From contig OX419758.1 of the NCBI GenBank assembly GCA_948567375.1, forward strand, positions 18,977,001 to 19,041,000: a stretch of 64,000 nt of DNA, in the 5' to 3' direction. The stretch comes from Lunularia cruciata (lineage: Eukaryota; Streptophyta; Marchantiopsida; Lunulariales; Lunulariaceae). The notes beneath the pieces were generated by a model. The model saw only the letters and a program-made list of their open reading frames with translations. It made no database searches and was not told the DNA's origin. Of this stretch, positions 24,194-34,861 are shown piece after piece; position 1 is the stretch's first letter; each line of letters opens with the position of its first letter. Made by a program: the position numbers and the translations under genes.

Positions 24194-24230
24194 CTTCAAT
24201 TCTCCTATTTCTCTCCTTGGTCTTTTTACA
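24194..24230 (+). repeat. 3' LTR remnant of gypsy A (last 37 bases)
   Basis: Matches the LTR end (CTTC.ATTCTCCTATTTCTC ... CTTTTTACA) and is followed by the host duplication ACTTG. Confidence 0.75.
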
Positions 24231-24280
24231 ACTTGACTATTTAGTTTCATCTTGTATGCTTGAGAATCAAGGTGTCAAAA

Positions 24281-24775
24281 TGTAGAGCATGGTCCCTTTT
24301 AAGTATCCCTTCTCACCTTGAGCTTTTAGAGAGATGTATCATATCTATATATGAACTATATATTCTTGTAGAGCCAATAGGATCCAAGGATTTTGTTACA
24401 CACTTCTTATACATAGCTCTTGTAGAAGATATTTTCCATATGGATGACCTTCTTCTAAGGTAGTTCCATATGTGGCACTTGGTGTACCCTTACCTACTTT
24501 GCATGGATCCTCCTTCTTTGACCTTCCTATCATGTCAAAATGTAGAGCATGGTTCTATTTAAGTATCACTTCTCACCTTGAGCTTCTAGAAGGATGTATC
24601 ATATCTACATATGGACTACATATCCTTGTAGAGCCAATAAGATCTGAGAATTTTTTTACATGCTTCTTATACTAGCTCTTGTAGGATGACGTTCCTCTAA
24701 AGGAGTTCCATAGGTGGTATTTGCTTGTCAAATGACATGGTTCCTCCTTCTTTGACCTTCCTTTTGTGTTTGAGA
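24281..24775 (+). repeat. Tandem duplication of about 250 bases in the non-LTR element
   Basis: Two consecutive copies, each starting GTCAAAATGTAGAGCATGG and ending TCCTTCTTTGACCTTCCT, encode the RT segment SKCRAW...HLELLE...LVEPI. The other copy of the element (47067-47753) has this segment once, so the duplication is private to this copy. The second unit has more changes. Confidence 0.7.
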
Positions 24776-25023
24776 TCTTTTGATAGAAGGATTATGGAAG
24801 TCTTTGGTGATATCATTGGACAAACAACATTTCAGTATATGATAAGGGATTTGACATATAAACAAACATCTCTACTAATTCCATGTGGAGGAGTAAGCCT
24901 ATTATCTATGGAGGAGATGACACCTATAGTGTTTTTGGATAGTTGTGCTCTCTTTGCAACCCTACTTTCCTCCCATTTTGTGGTTGTTAATAAGCTAGTG
25001 TTGGAGATGCATGTGATCAAGGT

Positions 25024-25328
25024 TGTAAAAGACCAAGACCAAGGAGAGAAATAAGAGAATGGAAACTCACATTGGGATACTTGAATGAGGGAAAACTCCA
25101 AATGCCTAGCATGAGCTTTGGCTTTGGTATTATAGGTAGCATACAAGGCCCTTGAGAAGCTTCTCAAGAAGCTTCCTTGAGCCGCTTTCTTAGAGTGCAA
25201 GCCAAGTTAACTAGGAAGCTTCTCAAGAAGCTTCCCTCTAGATGCTTTTGGAATATTCTAGGATAATTTGGCTTATTCTCTACTTCATTAGCCTTACTAA
25301 TTACGTTGCTAAAATCCATATTATTACA
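25024..25328 (-). repeat. 3' LTR of gypsy B
   Basis: Paired with 30138-30433. Contains GAAGCTTCTCAAGAAGCTTC-type near-palindromes. The polypurine tract (CAATGGGGGAATA on the minus strand) adjoins it at 25329-25341. Confidence 0.88.
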
Positions 25329-25379
25329 TATTCCCCCATTGCTAGTTGGTGACGTCTTCGTCGCCATTGAAGCTTCAAA

Positions 25380-25538
25380 CTCCTGGATGGCCGTTTGTGC
25401 ATTTTGGAGGTGAGAAAGAGGTTCCCATGTGGTATCATTAAGGGGATCCCCTTTCCAAAGGACCTTGTACTCCGTATGTTGGCGGCGTCCTCTTTGGATG
25501 TGGCGACGTGCAAGGATACAATCAACTTCGTACTCCTC
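25380..25538 (-). pseudogene. Chromodomain of gypsy B
   Basis: Reads YEVDCILARR, then EYKVLWKGDPLNDTTWEPLS and AIQEFE, the classic chromodomain with the aromatic positions (Y, W, W) present. It lies at the C-terminus of integrase and defines the element as a chromovirus; chromodomains are thought to steer integration to particular chromatin. This part is open, but the polyprotein upstream is interrupted. Confidence 0.85.
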
Positions 25539-25549
25539 ATGATCATTGA

Positions 25550-25579
25550 TAGGGATAGGGATAGGGATAGGGATAGGGA
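25550..25579. repeat. (GGGATA)n microsatellite inside coding sequence
   Basis: Five TAGGGA-like hexamer units that, on the minus strand, encode alternating Pro-Ile residues just before the chromodomain. Elements A and C have only one or two Pro-Ile-like pairs there. Confidence 0.85.
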
Positions 25580-26076
25580 GAGGAGGAGGTTGGACTTGAG
25601 AGGAGAAGGAAGAGGGGTTAGGAACAAAGGGTTTCAACTTGGAAATATGAAAGACAAGATGGATGCGCATATGACAAGGCAAGACAAGTCAATAAGCAAC
25701 AAGAGAGACAATTTGGGTGACATCAAAAGGTCCTATCCAATTAGGGGCAAGTTTACAAACTTAGGTATCAAGTGGGAGGGGTAGATTACTAAAGGATAAC
25801 ATAACTTTATCACTGACTTCAAAGGTAAGATCATGATGATGGTGGTTTGCATATTGTTTTTGACAATTTTGAGCAACAAGGAGGTGAGTTTTGGCTTGTT
25901 GGAGAGATTTGGATATGGTGGTCAAGAAGGTTGAAGTATGAGGGACTTGAGACAGAGGAGGAGCAAGAAGAGAATCTGGGACAAGCGGATGTTGGCTAAA
26001 ATTGAGAAAGAAAGGAGAGAATCTGGTGCTTACCTATTTAGAATTGTTGTATATAAACTCCGTAGCTGCAAGACAT

Positions 26077-26780
26077 TCATCCCAATTGGTATGGTGAATG
26101 TTGACAAAGGCACAAAGCATATCTTCCAAAAGTGTGATTTGCACGTTCAGTTAGTCCATCATATTGAGGATGATAGGCTATGGACAAAGCAAGCTTGGTG
26201 CCAAGTATTTGGAAGACGGCTTGCCAAAACTTTCCGGTGAAGCAAGGATCATGGTCAGAGATGAGTACATGTGGCATCTCATGATGTTTGAATACATTAT
26301 TGAAGTAGAGTTGCGCCAAGGTTGGAGGATCCACAATATCAACCGTTGGTGACAAATGGATTTGCTTACTAAGCTTATCCACAAAACTACAATTGCTGTG
26401 TGACCTTGTTGTGTCTTGGGCAAGGAGGTGATGAGATCTAAGCTCACATGTTCTCAATGAGTAGTTGGAATGGGAAGTGGTTGAAGGAGTCCACTCATCT
26501 TCTAGTTACTAGCCTTGTTACGTTGACAACTCTCACATGATTAGAAAAACTCCCAAACATTCTCACGTCATGTTGGGCCATCACCATTGGTGTTGGACGG
26601 TACCCAAGGTCTTCTCCACCTCCATGTGACTAGCTATTGGTAAATCATGGGCTTCCTAAAGGCGCACAAGTCAGAGATCACCTTTGGTTGGAACATAGAT
26701 CCAGTCCACATGGAATAGAAGGTCTTCCTTGAAGGAGAAGGTGTTGTACTCCTTGTCCCCTGTTGTCAGATGACCATGTA
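26077..26780 (-). pseudogene. Integrase of gypsy B
   Basis: The zinc-finger cysteine pair is visible as SCESCQRNK near 26520-26545. The core shows LDLITSLPKT, DKLSKQIHLSPT, SDHDPCFTGKFW and AYHPQYDGLTERAN, with the usual acidic catalytic positions. Two overlapping frames (26178-26447 and 26077-26457) indicate a frameshift near the start of the core. Confidence 0.75.
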
Positions 26781-26982
26781 CCATTTGGAAGAAGGGATCT
26801 TGTTATAGAGCTAACTAAAACTTGTTATGGACCTTGGGGTCAATTGACACTATCGTAATTGCCACCGTGATGAGAGGAAGAGACTTCAAATCAGGTAGTC
26901 GTGATAGAGCATCAGGGATGACATGGAACCGACCTGGTTTGTACTCAAGTTTGATGTCAAACAATTGGAGTTGCTCTTCCCA

Positions 26983-27430
26983 TCAATGATGTTGAGTCTT
27001 CATGTGTTCTAAGTGTAAGGTCTGCAACAATGGCTTGTGATCAATTTGCATGACCACTTGCTTCTCCAAGAGGTAATACCTCCATACCTTGGTGGCATAT
27101 ACCATTGCAAGTTGTTTCCAATCTTGAGTAGAGTAATTTCTTTCAGCTGTATTTACGTTGGCGAGACACAAAGGCAATGGGATGTAGTCCATCTGGGAAT
27201 TCCTGTTGCAACACAGCTCCAATTGCAAAGTTAGAAGCATCAAAATCAACCACATAAGGTAGTTGAGGATCATATGGTTGAAGAATGGGTCTTGAAGACA
27301 CCATATGCTTTAACGTCTAGAATGCTTCTTCATGCTTGGTGGTCTACTGGAAATTGAGTTCTTTCCCAAGAGATCAGTCAATGGTGCAACCACATGAGCA
27401 TAATAGTGGATGAATCATCGAAAAAAACTG
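26983..27430 (-). pseudogene. RNase H domain of gypsy B
   Basis: Translation in broken frames gives VVDFDASNFAIGAVLQQEF and, further on, MQIDHKPLLQ, the expected RNase H landmarks of Ty3/gypsy elements. Frameshifts separate the pieces. Confidence 0.7.
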
Positions 27431-27603
27431 ACCAATCCATTGAATGCTTGTACTTCTATAGCATCCTTTGGGGTAGGCCAATCAGTAATGGCCTTGATCT
27501 TCTCTTCTTCCATCTTGATCCCCTTTGATGAGATCTTATGACCCAAGAAGGTAACCTCCTTCTACCAAAAGGTACACTTCAACTTCTTGCAATAAAATTT
27601 CCA

Positions 27604-28224
27604 TTATCGTAGTCGTCTTAGGACTTCTTGCACATGATTCACATGTTTTGTCTCTATCTTGCTACAGATTAAGATATCATCAAAGAACACCACTACGGAC
27701 CAATCCAATAGTCCCTCCAACATCCAATGCATCTGATCCATGAAGATTGCTGGAGCATTAGTGAGTCCAAAAGGTAGAACTCTCCACTCAAAATGCCCAT
27801 ACCTTGTATTGAAGGTAGTCTTTTGCACATCCTCTCTATCAATAGGAATTTGCCAATAGCCACTACAAAGATCCAACTTGGAAATGTAGTGTGCTCTACT
27901 TAGTTGATCAAGCAGGTCATCAATCCGAGGCAAGGGATATGCATTCTTCACGGTTTGCTTATTGAGCCCACGATAACCAATATAGAAACAAAGTCTTCCA
28001 TCCTTCTTTGAAACAAATAAAATTGGTGCTCCCCAAGGAGAGGTACTATGTTGGATGAAATCCTTCTCCAACAACTCTATAAGTGTTATTTGCAACTCCT
28101 CCAACTCCTTTGGTGAGAGCAGATAGATCGGTCTACTCACTAGAGTACTCCTTGGCAATAACTTGATCTTGAAGGGCATACCTCGATTGGAGGGTAATCC
28201 CTTTGGCAAATCATCCGAAAACAA
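27604..28224 (-). pseudogene. Reverse transcriptase of gypsy B, long open segment
   Basis: A 206-codon open segment covers most of the RT domain: PYLLSPKEL-type entry (here [12 protein letters not shown]), [65 protein letters not shown] and the catalytic box [12 protein letters not shown]. The two aspartates of the active site are present, unlike in A and C. It is the least decayed RT in the window. Confidence 0.88.
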
Positions 28225-28577
28225 GTTTGCAAACTATTGAACTATCCAATCAACCATTGCTTGATGAGGCTCTTGGTCCTTCTTGGATTGTTCTTGTGCA
28301 ATCGGCTTGATCTTTACCGCAAATACAAACTTATCTTCCTCCAAAGCTTGCTCTATGGCTGCTTTACTAACAAACTTCCCTTCTAGGGACTCATCTCTCT
28401 TCCAAGCTTGCTCCATGGTTGCCTTCTTGGCAAACTTCCCATCTTAGGACTCATCTCCCTTCCAGATTCACTCTCAACAAACTTCCCATCTTGAGACTGA
28501 CTATTCTTAAGTGTCTTACTCAGAGGTGCTAGACAACCTAATTGGAAATTCTTACCTTGGTGTTGTACTTGAATTTG

Positions 28578-28847
28578 TTATCGGGTCCAATCAAATTGAA
28601 CCTTATGATGTTCAAGCCAAGGTAGACCCAGAATGATATCATAGTGTAGAGGTGCTACTACAAACCTCATACATTCCAAATATTCCTTCCCAATCTTGAA
28701 AGTAATAGGATGTGAGGTGCGGAATGCAAAACCCTTTCTACCATCCACCATCATCAAACTACTTCCAAACATTAGCTTGATAGGAATACCTAATTCCTTT
28801 ACTACTTGCATAAACATGCAATTCTTTGAATTTCTAGAATCAACCAA
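28578..28847 (-). pseudogene. Aspartic protease of gypsy B
   Basis: Reads VDSRNSKNCMF at the active-site position, where the family has DSG or DTG, so the glycine is replaced by arginine and activity is doubtful. It continues to YDIILGLPWLEHHKVQFDW, the conserved end of the gypsy protease region. Confidence 0.75.
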
Positions 28848-28999
28848 AATCCTACAACCCCGATTAGAATATCATACCTTACAAGTGAAACAAACTTGCA
28901 TAAGTTGAGCCTTCAATCCCATTAGAACTAATCAAGCTCCCAATAGGTGGCTCAAAATCTCCTATTGGGATTCCTCATTTCCTTGATCATTTTGTTCCA

Positions 29000-29900
29000 C
29001 AATCTCCATCTGGGCAACTAGTTGACGTTGCCCATTCCTAAGTGAGCATTTAGCAATGCAATGTCCTACTTGGCGATAATAAAAACAATCTCTATTTTGC
29101 CGCAATCTTTCTCTATCCGTTGTACCAAGTGGTCTCTATTGGATAACATCAATCTCCATTGGTGCTGGTTCTTCCACCCATGCATAGTGTACTAGTAGGC
29201 CTTGGTAGGTCAAAGGCGAGACCAAGTTGTCGCAACCAAGGAATCAAAGTGCTCAGCCAATTGCAAGGCTTCTTCTACGTTTTGTGGTTCCCACATAGTC
29301 ACTTCTAATTTGGTTCCTGACTTCAATCCCCGCACAAATTGATCTAGAACTTCACCTTCTTGCATATCTGGAATCTGCATGATGATGTTCTGAAATTGTA
29401 TGATGTAGCTCCTTACTGAGCCAACTTGCTTCAACTCCGCCAATTTATCTCATGCGGTGTGGATGGCATTTATAGCTTGAAAGTGACCCAATATTGCATC
29501 CTTGAACTTTGCCCATGTCAAAATTGGTGCAACAATCTATTGTTCAACTTGCTCCGCTCAAAATCGCCACCAAAGTTTTGCCACACCATCTAATTGGCTA
29601 GAGGCCAAGAGAATCTATTTTTGTTCACCTTGAAGATTGGTGGCTTCAAAGTAACATTTGTAGTCAAACACAAAATTCTCCATTGTGCCTGGAAGATTCT
29701 TGCTTTCAAACACCTTGGGTTTTGGAAATCAAATGCAATCTTCTCCATCTCGAATTGGCGCTCTCTCTATATGTTCTCGTCGTTGTTGATCTTGTTCATC
29801 TAGCAATCGAGTCATGTGCTTGATTTGTTATTGCATTGCAAGGATGACGTCCGATATTGCCACCATAGCTACTACTCTATCCCACAACTCCCACTTTATC
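29000..29900 (-). pseudogene. Gag of gypsy B
   Basis: An open piece at 29210-29443 reads SVRSYIIQFQNIIMQIPDM, then DQFVRGLKSGTKLEV. The zinc knuckle near 29035-29095 reads CFYYRQVGHCIAKC, a CCHC motif whose second cysteine has become tyrosine. Upstream gag sequence is in broken frames. Confidence 0.7.
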
Positions 29901-30125
29901 TAATTGATTAACACATAGATGCAACACATCCATTGTTCTCCATAAGTTACAATTGGAAGTATCAAGGGTTCCTCAAACATGGTGATCATATGTAGAAAAT
30001 CCTACCCAAAGTGCAAGGTGATGAATTGTGTGAAATGATGCTTGGGTAATATCTAGACATGAAAATCCCAATGGTTTGGCGGAAGTGGATTTGGTGGTCC
30101 ATAAAATCCATCTATCCCATTCCTA

Positions 30126-30136
30126 CTATGATACCA
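30126..30136 (-). other. Primer binding site of gypsy B
   Basis: On the minus strand TTGGTATCATA follows the LTR, matching the initiator tRNA-Met complement at the first part and mutated at the end. Confidence 0.75.
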
Positions 30137-30137
30137 A

Positions 30138-30433
30138 TGTAAAAGACCAAGACCGAGGAGAGAAATAGGAAAATGGAAACTCACATTGGGACACTTGAAT
30201 GAGGGAAAACTCCGAATGCCTAGCATGAGCTTTGGCTTTGGTATTTACATACAAGGCACTTGAGAAGCTTCTCAAGAAGCTTCTTTGAGCCACTTTCTTA
30301 AAGTGCAAGTCAAGTTAACTAAGAAGCTTCTCAAGAAGCTTCCTAGATGCTTTTGGAATATTCTAGGCTAATTTGGCTTATTCTCTACTTTGTTAGCCTT
30401 ACTAACTACGTCACTAAACTCCATATTGTTACA
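30138..30433 (-). repeat. 5' LTR of gypsy B
   Basis: Begins TGTAAAAGACCAAGACC and ends ATATTGTTACA on the plus strand. It is paired with 25024-25328, and the host duplication AAGGT follows at 30434. Confidence 0.88.
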
Positions 30434-31025
30434 AAGGTGGGGGAACGATCCTTTTCTCCCTAAGTGTTATTGTGGCAGACAAATGACCTATCCTCAAGAA
30501 GCATAAGATGACATTCAATCCTTTGCTTCCTTACCTTCTTATTAGACTAAGGAATATAATCTTCCTTGATGTATTGACAATACCAACATACGCTACATTC
30601 TTTGTTAGTTGACTCATCTATTCCTCGGGCTACAAGAAGTTGTCTTTGCTATTGCTCTAGCAAGGGTACAAACTCTTGAATCCTAGCTTGACCATGCATA
30701 AGTGCATTTTAAATTGCACCATCTACCTTCTCTACAATGCGGAGGTTCCGCCTAGGTTTGGTCCATCCATCTACATCTTTATTACTTATTTGTGTGTGAT
30801 TCTACACTAGATGTAGTAGTGATCCATATGACATGGTGTCCTTTTGGAGGAAAAAGTATAGTTACCCATAATGCCATCAATGATACAATGTTTTCCATGG
30901 CATGCGAGAGTGGATACCTTGCTTAGAGGAAGTGTTCTTATGCTTTGTAGACAACAAGGATCAATGCAAACTTATACTTGGTCCAAGATGATCAAGTGAT
31001 TTTAGTAGATGTTATGGTTATAGAC

Positions 31026-31625
31026 TATAATGTTTTGAGGACAAGAAAAACCCCAAGAGAAACACAAGAGAAGAAACACAAGAGGAACACAAGGTTTTAT
31101 TCCTCAATAAAACCAAACTCCAATGGAGCATCTTGTCTTTATTATATAACAAAGAGGATCCACTCAAAAGGAACTACACCCTTGGATCAAATACATGGAT
31201 TTGTGATATGTAAACAAGTTCCACCCTTAGATTAGCTCCATTGATTGGTGATAAGGTGATTCTTCTCCTATTGGGTTGGTCAAACAAGTTTGACTAATGA
31301 GAATCTTTGTGCAATCTTCATGTAGGAAGCTTAGAACAACATGGATAAGGTACCATTGGAAAGATCTCAACAAGACAAACAAGGGGGAGAAAGGCATTAC
31401 CTTTTCCTTGGAAGGAGTGAAAATTTTATTTTTTCAAGGCATAATTCATTTGTTGACGCCTTCTAAATTGGCTATGAAATTTTTTGACCTCTGGCCTATA
31501 AGTGAAAGTATTCTTGTGGTGATACTTCTATCTTCTATCTATTAGACCATCATATATAACATCCCTAAAGAAATTACCAAGCCAATTTCCACCTCTAGAT
31601 AATATGTCTAGCTAATGGTACTACA
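31026..31625 (+). mobile_element. Solo-LTR-like element, copy 3
   Basis: Homologous along its length to 17443-18071 and to the reverse of 20447-21223: it shares TTTGAGGACAAG, CTTTATTATATA, CAAAGAGGATC, GGTACCATTGGAAAG and CTAGCTA. The start is TATAATG (mutated TG) and the end ACTACA. The flanks TAGAC/TAGCT are only partly alike. It interrupts the C-terminal part of the plus-strand non-LTR element, which re-joins on either side. Confidence 0.65.
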
Positions 31626-32164
31626 TAGCTTCTACACGAGATGCAATTTCAGAGGGAGTGATTACTCATTCTTCTAGATGGGTGGTGAACATAGCACTAG
31701 CGAGGAAGGTCTTCAAGTATAGGGGTATACAATGAGGTCACCTCTTTGTTCCTCTAGCCTTGCCGTTGCACTGAACTATGGATTTGGTGTTTGACACATT
31801 TGTAAGAAAGTGCACAAGAGCATATCATTTTAAAAGTCATAGTATACCACTCTCATTAACATACTTCCTAGCATATTTAAATCATGTGTATCCATTGCTC
31901 TATATAGAGCATTGGATGGCACAATCCAGAGGAGAACCATCACACTAGATGATAATGAGGCTTCTTGATGTTCTAATAGTTTACAAACCATATAATTTAC
32001 ATAACTCAAATACACTAAATACAAATTTCTCATTCTCATATATTGGGACTTATCCCCATTTTACCTCCCTTGTCTCCTCTTTGTAGAGCTTGATTGTGTC
32101 TTCCGTACTTCTTGTTGTTTTATGTTATCACTATTTTTGAATTTTATGAAGACATCCAAATTTT

Positions 32165-32348
32165 AATTAAATGAGAAAAAGACTACCACATCGGAAAAAG
32201 AAGGGATGGGAAGACCCCGTTAAGCCTTACAAAGGAGAGAAAAAAAAAGTAACAAGAGGCTAAGCCCCAATAGAGTCTATAGGAGAAATCTGCCCTACAG
32301 CACCTAAGATATCCTAGATATACGAGTCTCACAGTCTACACACAACTT
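32165..32348 (-). mobile_element. Truncated non-LTR retroposon 3' tail, tail-to-tail with the nest host
   Basis: Contains GGGATGGGAAGACCCCGTTA, GGCTAAGCCCCAATAGAGT and CACCTAAGATAT, matching 45710-45865 in order. It lies only about 35 bases beyond the end of the oppositely oriented plus-strand copy, so two tails face each other. Confidence 0.75.
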
Positions 32349-32349
32349 T

Positions 32350-33600
32350 AATTAAACAGGACCTGAATCACTATAGTTTCCCGGGAAGGCAGGCAACGTC
32401 TTGGACGTAGAGTGGATGGGCCCTGAATATAAAAGGGAACAAAACAGCCAAGCCCCAGTCGGTATGCAGTCAGCGCCAAGAGAGACCCGGCGATAGCATA
32501 ATCTCTATCGGTACTTCTGAACATTCCGCCGGCAATCGAGACACTTTCGACGGGAAACACCTCCACATGCACTTCCCGGGAAAAGTTTCCCTAACACGGA
32601 TGGAGACGGAGCGAGAAAGCAGAGCGGTAACGGAGATGGTACTCGCTGGGCAATGGACCCGGGAATGATTCTCCGGCCCCAAGTCAAAACGCGGGTCGAC
32701 AATGAGACAGGAACCCCGCTCTCCCTCCGTCCTGTATCCAGCTTTTCAGGACGAACGAAAGCCAGGGCCATTTCTAAGGAATTAGAGAGGATAAGAGAAG
32801 ACCTCAGAGGCGGGGAGTGTAGGGGAGAGCAGGGAGAGGGAGGAAGAGACGGAAAGGAAGGGAAGGGAAGGAAAGGAAAGGGGAAACGAGAGGGGAAGAG
32901 CAGAGCAAGGCATCTCGGTTTTGATTCAGCAGCACCTCGGAGAGAGAGGGGGGCAGAGGGAGCGACAGACAGTCAATCTCACTTCACTCACCTCCCACTG
33001 GGCCATTTTCCTCTTCACTTGTTGTAGGTGTTGAGTTTTGCTTTGTTGTGGTTTAGATTCTAAGTCAGGGGTGGAGTGTGGTGTTTTAGCAGTGGTATAA
33101 GCAGAGGGAGATTTCCAACCGCTGCTTGTATTGGATTGGATTCGTTGCGCGGGCGGGTGGGTTACAGAGTAAGAGAGTCTTAGGTGTCTGGCTTGGTTAT
33201 GTGAAAAGGGTTAGGAAGAGTTTGGTAGGGATAGGGCGGAAGGAAGGAGGAGGAGGAAAAAACATAGCTATTGTTGTCGTAGTTGCGTGGAGGATGACGA
33301 AGAAGAAAATGGAGTGAGGGATTTGAGGAAGGAGTTGGAGGAGGAGGGGATTGTGGATCTGAACGTTCCGGGCGGTTGTTGTATTGATTTGCGGCAATTA
33401 TAGACGTCTTTGAGGCTGTGTACATATGGGAGGTCTCGTCGGGGTACAGGAGGGGATCGGTGGCGACGAGAGGAGAAGAAGCGAGAGCAAGAGCTTTGGG
33501 GGGCCGGAGGTGTCATATTAAAGTGCAAGAGGAGGCAAAGGAAGAAAAATTGGACTGTATACGTGGAGCAGTATCGTATTAGTTGTTGCTAAAGAAAGCA
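32350..33600 (+). promoter_or_regulatory. GC- and purine-rich island upstream of VAC14
   Basis: Composition changes abruptly at about 32350 from AT-rich transposon to GC-rich sequence with many CG dinucleotides. An almost pure purine stretch (32820-32905, GGAAGGGAAGGAAAGG-type) follows. Many frames of 60-124 codons stay open on both strands, as expected from composition alone, and none has a family motif. The position suggests promoter and untranslated leader for the downstream gene, possibly with a leader intron, but the distance to the VAC14 start (over 1.2 kb) leaves room for another transcript. Confidence 0.35.
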
Positions 33601-34861
33601 TCTATCCGGGTTGGCGTCCTCATTTGTCGGAGCTGTTGATAGAGGGCTGTTTTGCTTGAGCTCAGACCTCGTTATTCGACTGCGATTGCAAGACTGGACG
33701 GTGAATTTTCTACAGTTGGACAGAGCTCTCGTGCTCCAGGAATGTCCTGCTGCATCTGTTTTACACGTAAGACCTTGTTACTATGAGGGGTTGAAAGGAT
33801 TGGTGGAGGCAGCTCAAATTGGAGCATCGTTAGGGGCGATTATTCTGTGGTAATTAGTAGCAGGGAAGGGGCAGACACTTGAAAATATCCTTACACGGAG
33901 AGAGAAGTGTCGGGGCAGGGCAAGCAAGCGCCTGGCACGGGCTGTGGTGCTCCAGTGTAGTGAAGAGCAATCTTAAATTTAATGAGCATTTGGAAATCTA
34001 TGTACACTAAGAAGTTGTGATGAGGCTGCATTCGGTGGCACTAGGTTCGTGCCTCGGGCCCAGGATTTCTACATGAGTATCGGAGAGGCTTCACAGGAAG
34101 AAAGAGGGGTTTTGAGTTCAAGTGTTGACGAGCTATGGCCTTGCAGAATTACCCCATCTATGTTCTTCAGATTGATAACAGACGCCTTTGTAAGCCTCCA
34201 AAGAGATGCATACCAATCACCTTGTAATCGAGAGGATTTCTGAAGTCCTGTAGTAACATGTCATGACATTCCTCACATGCGTATGGTAGTCTGCCGTGTG
34301 CATTATCCCTAGCTAGTCTGATCGCGTCATCTCTAATTAGTTCGTTGAAACTTACCAAGTGATGCATCGTCGAAACTCAGGAACGTAGTCGTAGTACAGT
34401 CAATCTTTATCGCTTTGGCGCTGGAGGCCAGTAAAGATACGGACATATGTGGAACAGGGTACCTTAAGTGTGGGCCTCTACTCTTCCTCTCAGTAGATCG
34501 TCAAGAACTTCACCCAGGGCCTAGACTGTAGCCTCAGCTTATCTTCAGTCCGCCACATTGCGAACAACTCGAGGAAGAGTAGCCCGGTTGGTGAGGTCTT
34601 CTGCCTATCTGAAAGAAGAGCGTACTAGTAAGTAGAACTAGTCGTGAAGTGAGGTCCTTGAATCAGTACAAGATTCGTGTGTCCATCCGTGTTTGGAGCC
34701 GCAACTGGAGTATAGAACGAAGGCCAAAGAGGCTAAACAGGGAGAGGTTGTGTATTACTAAGACGTGACATTAGGAATTGGCAAACTCTGAGAATGCAGA
34801 CGGATGTATGCAGACAAGATTCGGCTTGGTAGCGTCTGCGGTGAGTGATACCTCCGTTAAG
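33601..34861 (+). other. Immediate upstream region of VAC14
   Basis: No recognised gene. An 80-codon frame at 33611-33853 lacks an ATG start and homology. The stretch from about 34780 to the ATG at 34862 stays open in the VAC14 frame and contains an upstream in-frame ATG (M-Q-T-R-F-G), so the protein could begin up to 21 residues earlier. Confidence 0.4.

Larger units (their letters stand above)
18439..24230 (+). mobile_element. Ty3/gypsy chromovirus A, 3' LTR deleted
   Basis: A plus-strand LTR retrotransposon with a complete 5' LTR, primer binding site, decayed gag-pol and chromodomain start. The 3' end is internally deleted: at 24193/24194 the chromodomain coding sequence jumps straight to the last 37 bases of the LTR. 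The outer borders survive, with ACTTC before 18439 and ACTTG after 24230, a target duplication with one change. Frames are full of stops, so it is older or more decayed than element B. It contains a solo LTR at 20447-21223. Confidence 0.8.
25024..30433 (-). mobile_element. Ty3/gypsy chromovirus B, structurally complete
   Basis: 5410 bases in minus orientation, bounded by LTRs of 305 and 296 bases with TG...CA ends and a perfect AAGGT target duplication (25019-25023 and 30434-30438). Gag, protease, reverse transcriptase, RNase H, integrase and chromodomain follow in gypsy order. By eye the two LTRs differ at about 20 of 300 positions, mostly transitions, plus two small indels. It is the best preserved element here but has stops between the open segments. 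The LTR is about 190 bases shorter than in A and C because it has fewer internal tandem units. Confidence 0.9.
16960..32130 (+). mobile_element. Non-LTR retrotransposon split by four nested insertions
   Basis: The pieces are 16960-17442, 18072-18438, 24231-25023, 30434-31025 and 31626-32130, all plus strand. They align in order with the minus-strand copy at 45690-48230, and the text re-joins across each insertion. For example, host sequence reading CTTTGACTACTTC before gypsy A resumes as ACTTGACTATTTAG after it, where the other copy reads CTTTGACCACTTGACTATCG. The first pieces encode the N-terminal and palm parts of a reverse transcriptase, the last ones its C-terminal region and the 3' tail. 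All frames are broken. The 5' boundary is uncertain (somewhere at 16640-16960). The tail ends near 32130 in the GGGGCTAAGCCCC-type module (reverse sense, diverged). Confidence 0.75.

Noticed and set aside
32505-33592. Many overlapping open frames of 60-124 codons on both strands
   Set aside because: GC- and purine-rich composition makes stops rare. Frames overlap on both strands, are Arg/Gly/Ser-rich and show no family motif or splice structure.
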